From assembly GCA_036381275.1 (NCBI GenBank), contig DASVDC010000138.1:1-64000 (forward strand): a DNA stretch of 64,000 nt. The letters run 5' to 3'. Below, one piece after another: positions 50,821 to 58,940 of the stretch. The translations under genes were made by a program, and so were the position numbers. Origin of the DNA: UBA7803 sp036381275. Its GTDB lineage: Bacteria; Pseudomonadota; Gammaproteobacteria; Pseudomonadales; Azotimanducaceae. The notes under the pieces were generated by a model. That model saw nothing but the letters and a program-made list of their open reading frames with translations, did no database searches and was not told the origin of the DNA. Numbering within the stretch: the stretch's first letter is position 1; each line of letters begins with the position of its first letter.

Positions 50821-51551
50821 GCCCGACCAAACCCAATGTGGGAGCGCCTTCCTCTGCAGGAGCGCCTTCCTCTGTGGGAGCGCCTTCCTCTGTGGGAGCG
50901 GCCTCCGGCCGCGAACTCCCACGCAACACCCTCCTCGCCGGCATCACCCGCCGCAACCCCGCTTGGGTCCAACTCCTCGGCCTGTGCCCGCTGCTCGCGG
51001 TGAGCAACAGCGTAGTCAACGCACTCGCCCTCGCGCTCGCCAGCGCCGCCGTGCTGGTCGGGTCGAACGTCAGCATCGCCGCGCTGCGGCGCTTCATTCC
51101 CGAGTTTGTGCGCCTGCCGGCCTTCGTGCTGGTGGTGGCGACGTTCACCACCTGCGCGGTGCTGCTGATGGAGGCCTACGCGTTCGACGTGTACCTGCGC
51201 ATCGCGCTGTTCGTGCAGATCATCGTCACCAACTGCATGATCCTCGCGCGTGCCGAGCAGTTCGCGAGCCGCCGGCCGGTGCTGCCGTCGCTGCTCGATG
51301 CGCTCGGCACCGCGGCCGGCTTCGCGCTCGCGCTGCTCGCGCTCGGCGCCGTGCGGGAAGCGCTCGGTCAGGGTACCCTGCTCGCCGGCCTGGACCTGCT
51401 GCTCGGTCCGGCCGCCGGGGACTGGGCAATCCGGCTGACGCCGGACGGCACGGGTCTGCTCATTGCGGCGCTGCCGCCGGGCGCGTTCCTGATCGCCGGC
51501 CTGCTGCTCGCCCTCGGCAACGCGATCCGCAACCGACGACGGAGCCCATGA
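50817..51551 (+). CDS. rnfE: Rnf complex subunit E with REP-encoded N-terminus
   Basis: 244-residue membrane subunit, homologous to RnfA/NqrD. The family body begins RNPAWVQLLGLCPLLAVSNS with the conserved Cys, and VTNCMILARAEQFA carries the second. Six helices. No ATG lies between the rnfG stop and this body: the only coupled start is GTG at 50817 (GTGA overlap). The first about 35 residues are therefore read from four 18-bp REP heads (repeated VGAPSS, ending VGAASGRE). The stop overlaps the nth start. Confidence 0.92.
   Translation: MSPTKPNVGAPSSAGAPSSVGAPSSVGAASGRELPRNTLLAGITRRNPAWVQLLGLCPLLAVSNSVVNALALALASAAVLVGSNVSIAALRRFIPEFVRLPAFVLVVATFTTCAVLLMEAYAFDVYLRIALFVQIIVTNCMILARAEQFASRRPVLPSLLDALGTAAGFALALLALGAVREALGQGTLLAGLDLLLGPAAGDWAIRLTPDGTGLLIAALPPGAFLIAGLLLALGNAIRNRRRSP
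50837..50915 (+). repeat. Four tandem 18-bp REP heads inside rnfE
   Basis: Units begin at 50837, 50855, 50873 and 50891 (TGTGGGAGCGCCTTCCTC type, the second TGCAGG). The last has the complete core. No inverted partner. The frame is kept through rnfE. Confidence 0.95.
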
Positions 51552-52180
51552 ACAAGGAAAAACGCCGCAAGATCTTCGAACGCCTCGCCGCCGCGAACCC
51601 GAACCCGACCACCGAGCTCGAGTACAGCTCGCCGTTTGAGCTGCTGGTGGCGGTGATCCTCTCCGCCCAGGCCACCGACGTCGGCGTGAACAAGGCGACC
51701 CGCGAGCTGTTCGCGGTGGCCAACACGCCGCAGGCGATCCTCGATCTCGGCGTCGACGGGCTCAAGCGCTACATCCAGAGCATCGGCCTGTTCAACACCA
51801 AGGCGGAGAACATCATCCGCACCTGCCGGATCCTGGTCGAACAGCACGGCGGACGGGTGCCCGAGGACCGCGAGGCGCTCGAGGCGCTGCCCGGCGTCGG
51901 CCGCAAGACCGCGAACGTGGTGTTGAACACCGCGTTCGGTCATCCGACCATCGCGGTGGACACGCACATCTTCCGGGTCTGCAACCGCACCGGTCTCGCG
52001 CCGGGCAAGACCGTACGCGAGGTGGAGGACAAGCTGGTGCGGACGGTGCCCGACGAGTACAAGCGCGACGCCCACCACTGGCTGATCCTGCACGGCCGCT
52101 ACGTGTGCGTCGCCCGCAAGCCGCGCTGCGGCGCGTGCGTGATCGAGGACCTGTGCGAGTACAAGCACAAGACGGAGTGA
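51548..52180 (+). CDS. nth: Endonuclease III
   Basis: Base-excision repair DNA glycosylase/AP lyase acting on oxidised pyrimidines. 210 residues. The helix-hairpin-helix is LPGVGRKTANVVLNTAFG, with the catalytic Lys in GRKTANV, and the catalytic Asp is in IAVDTHIFRV. The C-terminal [4Fe-4S] ligands follow the CX6CX2CX5C pattern in CVARKPRCGACVIEDLC. The ATG overlaps the rnfE stop (ATGA). Nth after rnfE is a common arrangement in Gammaproteobacteria. Confidence 0.96.
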   Translation: MNKEKRRKIFERLAAANPNPTTELEYSSPFELLVAVILSAQATDVGVNKATRELFAVANTPQAILDLGVDGLKRYIQSIGLFNTKAENIIRTCRILVEQHGGRVPEDREALEALPGVGRKTANVVLNTAFGHPTIAVDTHIFRVCNRTGLAPGKTVREVEDKLVRTVPDEYKRDAHHWLILHGRYVCVARKPRCGACVIEDLCEYKHKTE

Positions 52181-52188
52181 CAACGGCC

Positions 52189-52608
52189 ATGAGCTGTGGG
52201 AACGCCATGAGCTGTGGGAGCGGCCTCCGGCCGCGAATCGCCCAGGTTGCCCTGCTGCTGCTCGCCGCCGCCAGCGCCGCGGCCGGCGACACCACCACCG
52301 TGCCCCATCTGCTGGCCGCTCCGGACGCAGCCGAGGGGAAGGTGGTCGACGTGCGCGGCTGGCTCCGCCCCCACGTGCTCTACCTGTTCCCGAGCCGCGA
52401 GCTCGCCGAAGCGCGCGACTGGAAGTCGGCGCTGATCGTCGGCGACGACCCGTCCGGCGGCATCCGCGACTCGGACTGCCCCGGCCGCTTCGTCACGATC
52501 ACCGGCACGTTCCGGAACCTCGACCCGGGCATCTACGGCCTGGTCGAGATCCGCCGGATCGAGCTCGCCGACGGCACGGTCTGCTGGCCGGCGCAGCCGG
52601 CCGAGTGA
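52189..52608 (+). CDS. Small secreted protein, start and signal peptide overlapping a REP
   Basis: 139 residues, or 133 from the second ATG at 52207. The N-terminus MSCGNAMSCGSGLRPRIAQ is the translation of two REP heads 18 bp apart. It supplies the basic n-region in front of the hydrophobic stretch VALLLLAAASAAAG, giving a complete signal peptide. The mature part (VVDVRGWLRPHVLYLF, RFVTITGTFRNLDPGIYG) looks like a small OB-fold-like beta domain; no function is known. It starts 8 bp after nth and converges with murI. Confidence 0.65.
   Translation: MSCGNAMSCGSGLRPRIAQVALLLLAAASAAAGDTTTVPHLLAAPDAAEGKVVDVRGWLRPHVLYLFPSRELAEARDWKSALIVGDDPSGGIRDSDCPGRFVTITGTFRNLDPGIYGLVEIRRIELADGTVCWPAQPAE
52195..52237 (+). 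repeat. Two REP heads at 18-bp period
   Basis: TGTGGGAACGCC at 52195 and TGTGGGAGCGGCC at 52213. Only the second has the full core. Each is preceded by ATGAGC, so the repeat unit includes a start codon. Confidence 0.9.
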
Positions 52609-52614
52609 CCGCGT

Positions 52615-53442
52615 TCACAGATCCACCAGCTCCACCTCGTCCACCGGGTGGCCCAGGAAGTACGCCCCCACCCGACGGAATCGCTCGCGCCCGTCCGTCG
52701 CGAGCAGTGTGAGCTCGCCCGCCGCCGTGGACGCGGCCGGCACGCGGCCCGCGGCGAGCTCCGCCGCCAGCGCGGCCGCCATGGTTTCCGCGGAATCGAC
52801 CACCACCGCATCGGGCCGGCCGGCCTCGGCGAGCAGCGCCGCGAGCGCCGGCCGGAAGACCGGAAAATGCGTGCAGCCGAGCAGCAGCGTATCCACCGGG
52901 CGCCGCCCGGCCGCCGGCAGCGCGCCGCGCAGATACTCGGTGAGCGCGAGCCGCACCAGCGGCCCGTCGTGCCGCCCTTCCTCGGCCAGCGTCACGAGCA
53001 ACGGACACGGCCGCGCGAGCACCTGCAGGCGCGGACGCAACCCGAGCAGCGCCCGCTGGTACGCACCGCCGCTGACGGTGCTCTCGGTCGCGAGCACCAG
53101 CACCCGGCCGCCGTTCGCGACCGCCGCCGCGGCGCGCGCGCCCGGCTCCACGACGCCGTACACCGGCAGCGGCGCGTAGCGGCTCGCGAGCGCGTCCAGC
53201 GCGACGGCGGAGGCGGTGTTGCAGGCGATCACCAGCGCCTTCACGCCGCGCTCCACCAGGATGCGCGCGGCCTGCACGGCGTAGCGCTGCACGGTCTCGC
53301 GGCTCTTGGTGCCGTACGGCAGACGGGCGGTGTCGCCGAGGTACAGGAACCGCTCGCCCGGCAGCGCCCGGCGCAGCGCTTCCAGCACCGTGAGGCCCCC
53401 CATGCCGGAATCGAAGACGCCGATCGGCGCGTTCGGATCCAC
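52615..53442 (-). CDS. murI: Glutamate racemase
   Basis: Interconverts L- and D-glutamate to supply D-Glu for peptidoglycan. 275 residues. The catalytic cysteines are in VIACNTASA (about residues 70-78) and LLLGCTHFPVF (about 186-196); the N-terminal IGVFDSGMGGLTVL and YLGDTARLPYGTKS are family segments. The start is GTG at 53442, 3 bp after the stop of the zinc-ribbon gene, so the two form an operon. Confidence 0.95.
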   Translation of the reverse strand: MDPNAPIGVFDSGMGGLTVLEALRRALPGERFLYLGDTARLPYGTKSRETVQRYAVQAARILVERGVKALVIACNTASAVALDALASRYAPLPVYGVVEPGARAAAAVANGGRVLVLATESTVSGGAYQRALLGLRPRLQVLARPCPLLVTLAEEGRHDGPLVRLALTEYLRGALPAAGRRPVDTLLLGCTHFPVFRPALAALLAEAGRPDAVVVDSAETMAAALAAELAAGRVPAASTAAGELTLLATDGRERFRRVGAYFLGHPVDEVELVDL

Positions 53443-53445
53443 GGA

Positions 53446-54036
53446 CTAAGAGCGGCGGAACAGCTCGCGCACGAAACTCATGCGCTTCTTCGGCGGTTGT
53501 CGGGATTCACTGAGGATCGGCGGCGGTACCGGCGGCGAAGCCGGCTCGGCAGCCGGGGCCGGGCGCCCGGACTTGGCGGCGCGCAGATCCCGGATCTTCT
53601 TCTCGATCAGCAGGTCTTCCTTACGCTTCTGCGCGAACGCCGCGGCCATGTCGACGCCGCAGCGCGCGCAGTGGCTCGACTCGAGCTGCAGGTGTCCGCA
53701 GCGCGGGCATTCGACGTGAGCGGCCGTGATGTCCTTCAACGTGTGGTCGTGATGGCCTTCCATCCGCAGCGCGTCCTTGTCGATCGGCGGCACGTTCGAG
53801 CGCGGCGCCGACAGCGACTTGATCCGGCAGACGGCGCCGAGCTCGGCGAGCGTGACCTGCAGCTCCTCGGCCTCCGCCTGGGTGAGCTGGCTGCGAATCA
53901 CGACGGTACGGCCGGAGAACAGCGCCCGTGCCTTGCGGTCGTCGATGCCGAGCGCGCGCCCGAGCCGCACCCGCACCTGATCGACGTGATGTCCCGGCGA
54001 CACCTCGCCGCTGAACAGCACCTGATAGTCGTTCAT
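53446..54036 (-). CDS. Hypothetical zinc-ribbon protein
   Basis: 196 residues. An N-terminal domain (about 1-75: VLFSGEVSPGHHVDQVRVRL, FSGRTVVIRSQLTQAEAEEL) resembles ones seen before zinc ribbons in other envelope or regulatory proteins. A zinc ribbon follows (CPRCGHLQLESSHCARCG, about 109-126). The tail is basic and proline-rich, without a membrane helix. Function unknown. The ATG at 54036 follows AAGGGA. First gene of the unit ending in murI. Confidence 0.7.
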   Translation of the reverse strand: MNDYQVLFSGEVSPGHHVDQVRVRLGRALGIDDRKARALFSGRTVVIRSQLTQAEAEELQVTLAELGAVCRIKSLSAPRSNVPPIDKDALRMEGHHDHTLKDITAAHVECPRCGHLQLESSHCARCGVDMAAAFAQKRKEDLLIEKKIRDLRAAKSGRPAPAAEPASPPVPPPILSESRQPPKKRMSFVRELFRRS

Positions 54037-54155
54037 GGTCGTCCCTTCACCAACCGCCGTAGGTCCGTCCGCCGGATGATAGGCACCCCGATCGCGCCCG
54101 AACGTGACGATGTGCTCATCGTAGATGCGCTCCATCGTACCGCCCCCGCCCCGGC

Positions 54156-54358
54156 GGTGGGAGCGGCCTCCCGTGACTGTGGGAGTGGCCACCGCTGTGG
54201 GAGCAGCCTCTGCTGTGGGAGCGGCCTCCGGCCGCGAATCTCAGCTGGCAGCGCCCTCCACCCCCGAATCCGCCCCTGCCGGTTCGCGGCCGGAGGCCGC
54301 TCCCACAGCAGAACTTTCGCGGCTGGAAGCCGCTCCCACAGCAGAGCCGGCTCCCACG
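54156..54358. repeat. Large REP cluster, partly 18-bp periodic
   Basis: Heads at 54156, 54178, 54196 and 54214 (the last three at 18 bp) followed by spacer and three inverted heads to about 54358. The right part (from 54241) is read as the C-terminus of the OmpA-type protein. Confidence 0.92.
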
Positions 54359-55203
54359 GCGGAGTCGTCGCTCCAGTTGCGTTCGAGGCGCACCGTGGTG
54401 CGGCGGTTCTGCGCGCGCGCGGCCGCGTCGGACCCGGCGGCGACCGGGTACTCCGCACCGTGCCAGCGCACCACCAGGCGCTCGCGCGGTACGCCGCAGC
54501 TCGCGAGAAAGTCGGCCACCGTCTGGGCCCGGCGCTTCGAGAGCGCCGCGTTGTCGAGCGGATGTCCGGCGTCGTCGGTGTGCCCGTCGACGTACACGCG
54601 GGTCACCGCCGGATCGGCGAGCACGTACTCGGCGACCTGCCGCAGCCGGGTACGATCGGCCTCGTCGAGGCCGTCCGCACCGCTGTCGTATTCGATGCGG
54701 GTGCGCTCGAACGACGCCCAGCCGGCGGCGGCGACCCCGCGCAGGCAACTCGCGAACGCGCGGTAATGGGGCCGAAGGTGCGTGTTGCCGATGCGCACCT
54801 CCGCCTCGCCCCCGTACCGGGCCGCATGCTGGACGTGGGCTTCGTAGCCCTCGTAGAGCGCCATCAGCACCTGCGTCGCGAGCGGGTCGCCGACCAGCAG
54901 CGTGCTGCCAGCGCGCTGATCGAGCCGGCCGAGCAGCGCCTCGTTCGGGTATTGCGGGTGCCAGGGCGGCGCCACCCGGTACAGGCCGACCGCACCGTCG
55001 GCGAACACGTCCCGATGGCCGAGCACCTCCAGGTGCACCGCCCCTCCGGGTGCGCCGACGAAGCGCACCGTGCCGAAATCCCGGATCGGCTGCTCGAGCA
55101 GGCACAGGCCGTCACGCTCGGCCGTGGCCCAGCGCGCATCGACCCCGAACGCGAACGAACCGGCGTACGCGGCGCCGGCCCACAGCGCCGCGAGCAGCAG
55201 CAT
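54241..55203 (-). CDS. OmpA-family (MotY-like) protein with REP-encoded tail
   Basis: 320 residues. Signal peptide MLLLAALWAGAAYAG, an N-terminal beta-rich domain (about 20-150), and an OmpA-type peptidoglycan-binding domain (about 165-280: VYVDGHTDDAG, NAALSKRRAQTVADFL, NRRTTVRLE). The two-domain order is that of MotY, part of sodium-driven flagellar motors, but no flagellar genes are nearby, so the role may be general wall anchoring. The last about 40 residues (SAVGAGSAVGAASS...) come from the REP cluster; the original stop appears lost. The ATG at 55203 with GGGAAG upstream starts the signal peptide. Confidence 0.85.
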   Translation of the reverse strand: MLLLAALWAGAAYAGSFAFGVDARWATAERDGLCLLEQPIRDFGTVRFVGAPGGAVHLEVLGHRDVFADGAVGLYRVAPPWHPQYPNEALLGRLDQRAGSTLLVGDPLATQVLMALYEGYEAHVQHAARYGGEAEVRIGNTHLRPHYRAFASCLRGVAAAGWASFERTRIEYDSGADGLDEADRTRLRQVAEYVLADPAVTRVYVDGHTDDAGHPLDNAALSKRRAQTVADFLASCGVPRERLVVRWHGAEYPVAAGSDAAARAQNRRTTVRLERNWSDDSAVGAGSAVGAASSRESSAVGAASGREPAGADSGVEGAAS

Positions 55204-55292
55204 CGATCTTCCCACCGACAACCCAATCAGGCGTACTCAAAGGGGTTTGTCGGCACGCGCCGGACAATCTTTACCCGTGCTATGGTGAGCCG

Positions 55293-55904
55293 ATGCTGAT
55301 GTCGGAACGATTTCGCGGTTTCCTGCCCGTCGTGGTGGATCTCGAAACCGGGGGGTTCGATCCGGAGATCAACCCGATCCTCGAGATCGCCGCGGTGCAG
55401 GTGCGCTTCGAAGGCGATCGGCTGACGGTGGCCGAGAGCTGGCAGCGCGCGGTGCATCCCTATCCGGGCGGGGTGCTGAACCCGGCGGCGCTGAAGGTCA
55501 CCGGCATCGACCCGCACGACCCGGCGCGGCAGGCGGTCCCGGAGGCCGAAGCGCTCCGCGAGCTGTTCCGGCAGGTGCGTCAGGCGCTCAAGCGCGAGAC
55601 CTGCCAGCGGGCGATCCTGGTCGCGCACAACGCCGCGTTCGATCAGCAGTTCCTGAACCGTGCGGTGCTGCGCACCCAGGTCAAGCGCAACCCGTTCCAC
55701 CCGTTCAGCTTCATCGACACCGCGTCGCTCGCCGCGGTGGCGTACGGCCACACCGTGCTGAGCGAAGCGTGCGCACGCGCGCAGATCACGTTCGACCGCG
55801 ACCGCGCGCACCGCGCGCTGTACGACGCGGAGCGCACCGCGGAGCTGTTCTGTGCGGTGGTGAACGCGTGGGAGCGGATGTGGGAAGTCGGAGCAGGCGC
55901 CTGA
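55293..55904 (+). CDS. rnt: Ribonuclease T
   Basis: DEDDh 3'-5' exoribonuclease that trims tRNA and stable RNA 3' ends. 203 residues. Exo I DLETGGFDPEINPILEIA with Asp and Glu, Exo II VAHNAAFDQQFL, Exo III HRALYDAERTAELF with His and Asp. RNase T-specific segments include RFRGFLPVVVDLETGGF at the N-terminus and HPFSFIDTASLAAVAYG. The ATG at 55293 (or 55299) is the start. Divergent from the OmpA-type gene; followed by a REP array. Confidence 0.95.
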   Translation: MLMSERFRGFLPVVVDLETGGFDPEINPILEIAAVQVRFEGDRLTVAESWQRAVHPYPGGVLNPAALKVTGIDPHDPARQAVPEAEALRELFRQVRQALKRETCQRAILVAHNAAFDQQFLNRAVLRTQVKRNPFHPFSFIDTASLAAVAYGHTVLSEACARAQITFDRDRAHRALYDAERTAELFCAVVNAWERMWEVGAGA

Positions 55905-55916
55905 ACGCCGACTTTG

Positions 55917-56051
55917 CTATGGGACCGCCTATTACTGTGGGAGCGCCTATTGCTGTGGGAGCGCCTATTGCTGTGGGAGCGCCTATTGCTGTGGGAGCGG
56001 CCTCCGGCCGCGAATATTTTCAACGGTTCGCGGCCGGAGGCCGCTCCCACA
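55917..56051. repeat. REPIN with five 18-bp heads
   Basis: Heads at 55917 (degenerate, CTATGGGAC), 55935, 55953, 55971 and 55989, an exact 18-bp period with unit CTGTGGGAGCGCCTATTG. Only the last has the full hairpin core. It is followed by a normal inverted head. Between rnt and grxD, convergent genes. Confidence 0.97.
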
Positions 56052-56065
56052 AGGGGTGGGTCGCG

Positions 56066-56398
56066 TCATCCTTCTGCGTTGGCCGCCGCGGACTTGATCA
56101 GCTCCTGAAGCTCGCCGCTCTGGTACATCTCGGTGACGATGTCGCAGCCGCCCACCAGCTCGCCGTTGACCCAGAGCTGCGGGAACGTCGGCCAGTTCGC
56201 GTACTTGGGCAGGTTGGCACGGATCTCCGGATGGGCCAGCACGTCGACGTAAGCGAACCGTTCACCGCACGACGCCAGACATTGCACCGTCTGCGCCGAG
56301 AATCCGCACTGCGGCGCAGCCGGCGAACCCTTCATGTAGAGGATGATGGGGTTCGACTCGATCTGCTCGCGGATGGTGTCCATGATGTCTTCGCTCAT
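56066..56398 (-). CDS. grxD: Monothiol glutaredoxin GrxD
   Basis: 110-residue CGFS-type glutaredoxin that binds a [2Fe-2S] cluster with glutathione and takes part in cluster transfer. The active site is QCGFSAQTVQ (about residues 30-39), with MKGSPAAP before it, NWPTFPQLWVNGELVGGCDI and the C-terminal helix. All glutathione-binding landmarks (WPTFPQ, GGCD) are present. The ATG is clear. Confidence 0.96.
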   Translation of the reverse strand: MSEDIMDTIREQIESNPIILYMKGSPAAPQCGFSAQTVQCLASCGERFAYVDVLAHPEIRANLPKYANWPTFPQLWVNGELVGGCDIVTEMYQSGELQELIKSAAANAEG

Positions 56399-56503
56399 GC
56401 GAATCTCCGCTGTACCCGATTAAACTAGCGACAACGATTCTACTCGACGGTTCGGTGGGGCGCCTAGCGGCGCCCGAATCGGTCCACCGGTCAAGGAGAC
56501 TGC

Positions 56504-57652
56504 ATGGCCTCGGCTTCGGCCGCGTTCGATCGGATCATCGACCGGCGCGGCACCTGGAGCAGCAAGTGGGAGAAGTACGCCGGCCGCGACGTACTGCCGT
56601 TCTGGGTCGCGGACATGGACTTTCCGGCGCCGCGCTTCATCCTGGATGCGCTGCGCCGCCGGATCGACCACGAGATCCTCGGCTACACCCGCACGCCCGC
56701 GACGCTGAACGACGCGTTCCGCGGCTGGCTGGTGCGCCACTACGGCTGGTCGGTACCCGAGTCGTGGCTGGTCTGGATCCCGGGCGTCGTCACCGGCTTC
56801 AACCTCGCCGCCCGCGCCGCCGCGGTGCCGGGCGGCTCGATCCTCATCCCGACACCCGTCTACTACCCGTTCCTCGAGGTGCCGCAGAACAGCGGCCAGC
56901 AGGGCATCGAAGTGCCGCTGGTCAAGGACGGCCGGCGCTGGGTGATGGACTTCGACGCGCTCGAACGGGCGGTGCAGCCCTCGACGCGCATCCTGCTCTT
57001 CTGTAACCCGCAGAACCCGACCGGCCGCGCCTATCGGGAATCGGAGCTGCGTCAGCTCGCCGAGTTCTGCCTGCGCCACGACCTGGTGCTCTGCTCCGAC
57101 GAGATCCACTGCCAGATCGTCCTCGACCCCGACGCGAGCCACACGCCCATCGCGACGCTCGCGCCCGAGATCGCCGAGCGCACGATCACCCTGTACGCGG
57201 CCACCAAGGCATACAACATCCCTGGTCTGACCTGCGCAGTGGCGGTGATCCCGAACCCGGCGCTGCGCCAGCGCTTCAAGACGGCACAGGCCGGCATCGT
57301 TCCGAGCGTCGGGCCGCTCGAGCTGGTCGCCTCGGAAGCCGCGTTCGCCGACACCGGGCCGTGGCTCTCCGAGTTGCTCGACTACCTGCGCGGCAACCAC
57401 GAGCGGCTCGCCGAGGTCGCCGGCGAGCGGATGACCCCCGTGGAGGCCACCTACCTCGCCTGGCTCGACGTGCGTGACCTCGGCCTCGACAACCCGGGCG
57501 CCTGGTTCGAGTCGCACGGCCTCGGCCTCTCCGACGGCGCCGCGTTCGGCGGACCCGGCTTCGTGCGCTTCAACTTCGGCTGTCCGCGGGGGCTCCTCGA
57601 GCGTGGGCTCGAGCGGCTCGAGGCCGCGCTCCGGGCCGCGGAAAGTCGTTGA
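56504..57652 (+). CDS. MalY/PatB-type PLP aminotransferase (cystathionine beta-lyase)
   Basis: 382-residue fold-type I PLP enzyme. RRGTWSSKWEKY and LPFWVADMDFPAP at the N-terminus are typical of the MalY/PatB C-S lyase branch; FCNPQNPTGRAY binds the cofactor and the PLP Lys lies in AATKAYNIPGL. It probably cleaves cystathionine or cysteine conjugates to give a thiol, pyruvate and ammonia; a transaminase activity is possible. AAGGAG lies 7 bp before the ATG. An argD promoter overlaps its stop. Confidence 0.9.
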   Translation: MASASAAFDRIIDRRGTWSSKWEKYAGRDVLPFWVADMDFPAPRFILDALRRRIDHEILGYTRTPATLNDAFRGWLVRHYGWSVPESWLVWIPGVVTGFNLAARAAAVPGGSILIPTPVYYPFLEVPQNSGQQGIEVPLVKDGRRWVMDFDALERAVQPSTRILLFCNPQNPTGRAYRESELRQLAEFCLRHDLVLCSDEIHCQIVLDPDASHTPIATLAPEIAERTITLYAATKAYNIPGLTCAVAVIPNPALRQRFKTAQAGIVPSVGPLELVASEAAFADTGPWLSELLDYLRGNHERLAEVAGERMTPVEATYLAWLDVRDLGLDNPGAWFESHGLGLSDGAAFGGPGFVRFNFGCPRGLLERGLERLEAALRAAESR

Positions 57653-57677
57653 TCTCCCCCGGACGCTGACGTACTAT
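57649..57677 (+). promoter_or_regulatory. Sigma-70-type promoter candidate for argD-argF
   Basis: TTGATC (57649-57654) and TACTAT (57672-57677) with a 17-bp spacer. It overlaps the stop of the MalY-type gene and lies 89 bp before argD. I see no clear ArgR box. Confidence 0.5.
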
Positions 57678-57765
57678 CCGCCGTTTTTCCGGGCAGCCTG
57701 TGCTGCCTTTCGTCGTTTCTGGGGCCGAAGTCGACCCGTCGGCCGCCAGGCCCGGGGGACGTGAC

Positions 57766-58926
57766 ATGACCCATCTGATGGACACCTACAAGCGGCAGGA
57801 CGTGGCCTTCGTCCGCGGCGAAGGGGTGTGGCTGGTCGATACGAAAGGCAAGCGCTACCTGGACGGTCTCAGCGGCATCGCCGTGTGCGGCCTCGGGCAT
57901 GCGCATCCGCACGTCACCGGCGCGATCGCCGAGCAGGCCGGCCGGGTGCTGCACACCTCGAACCTGTACCGCATCCCCGAGCAGGAGCGCCTCGCCGACC
58001 GCCTCTGCGCGCTCTCGGGGATGGATCGCGCGTTCATCTGCAACAGCGGCGCGGAAGCGAACGAAGCGGCGATCAAGATCGCCCGGCTGTCCGGCCACAA
58101 GCGCGGCATCGCCAAGCCGTCGATCATCGTGATGGAAGGCAGCTTCCACGGCCGCACGATGGCGACGCTGACCGCGACCGGCAACCGCAAGGTGCAGGCC
58201 GGCTTCGAGCCGCTGATGACGGGCTTCGTGCGCGCGCCGTACGACGACCTGCAGGCGGTGCGCCAGATCGCCGAGAACACCGACGAGGTGGTGGCGGTGC
58301 TGGTGGAGCCGGTGCTCGGCGAAGGCGGCATCGTGATCCCGGCGGACGACTACCTCACGGGCCTGCGGGCGATCTGCGACGAGCAGGGCTGGCTCCTGAT
58401 GCTCGACGAGGTGCAGACCGGCAACGGCCGCACCGGGCGCTTCTTCGCCTACCAGCACACGGACATCCTGCCGGACGTGGTCACCACCGCGAAAGGCCTC
58501 GGCAACGGCGTGCCGATCGGCGCCTGTCTCGCCCGCGGCGCGGCCGCGGAAACGTTCGGCCCCGGCAACCACGGCTCGACGTTCGGCGGCAACCCGCTCG
58601 TCTGCGCGGCTGCGAACGCCGTGCTCGACGTGATCGAGCGCGACGGGCTGCTCGAGCGCGCGGCGGTGCTCGGCGACCGGATCACGGGCGCGTTGCGCAC
58701 GCGCCTGAAGGGCGACAACCGGGTGCGGGAGGTGCGCGGCAAGGGGCTGATGATCGGCATCGAGATGCGCGAGCCGTGCGGCCATCTCGTCGCGGCCGGG
58801 CTCGAGGCCGGCGTTCTGATCAACGTGACCCGCGACGACGTGGTGCGTCTGCTGCCGCCGCTGACGATGACCGACACGGAAGCGGACGAGCTGGTCGAGC
58901 GGGTCGTTCGGGTGATAACGGGCTGA
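57766..58926 (+). CDS. argD: Acetylornithine aminotransferase
   Basis: Class III PLP aminotransferase, 386 residues, converting N-acetylglutamate semialdehyde to N-acetylornithine (possibly also succinyldiaminopimelate transamination). Family segments are GKRYLDGLSGIAVCGLGHAH, FICNSGAEANEAAIK, SFHGRTMATLTATG, LMLDEVQTGNGRTG, the PLP Lys in TTAKGLGNGVPIGA and HGSTFGGNPL. The ATG is at 57766. It leads into argF 14 bp downstream, so both are arginine genes in one operon, which supports the argD call over other class III members. Confidence 0.92.
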   Translation: MTHLMDTYKRQDVAFVRGEGVWLVDTKGKRYLDGLSGIAVCGLGHAHPHVTGAIAEQAGRVLHTSNLYRIPEQERLADRLCALSGMDRAFICNSGAEANEAAIKIARLSGHKRGIAKPSIIVMEGSFHGRTMATLTATGNRKVQAGFEPLMTGFVRAPYDDLQAVRQIAENTDEVVAVLVEPVLGEGGIVIPADDYLTGLRAICDEQGWLLMLDEVQTGNGRTGRFFAYQHTDILPDVVTTAKGLGNGVPIGACLARGAAAETFGPGNHGSTFGGNPLVCAAANAVLDVIERDGLLERAAVLGDRITGALRTRLKGDNRVREVRGKGLMIGIEMREPCGHLVAAGLEAGVLINVTRDDVVRLLPPLTMTDTEADELVERVVRVITG

Positions 58927-58940
58927 CACGGGCGCAAACG

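Noticed and set aside
55917..56051. Tandem 18-bp repeats as a CRISPR array
   Set aside because: There are no unique spacers; the units are contiguous, very short and are REP heads. No cas genes are present.
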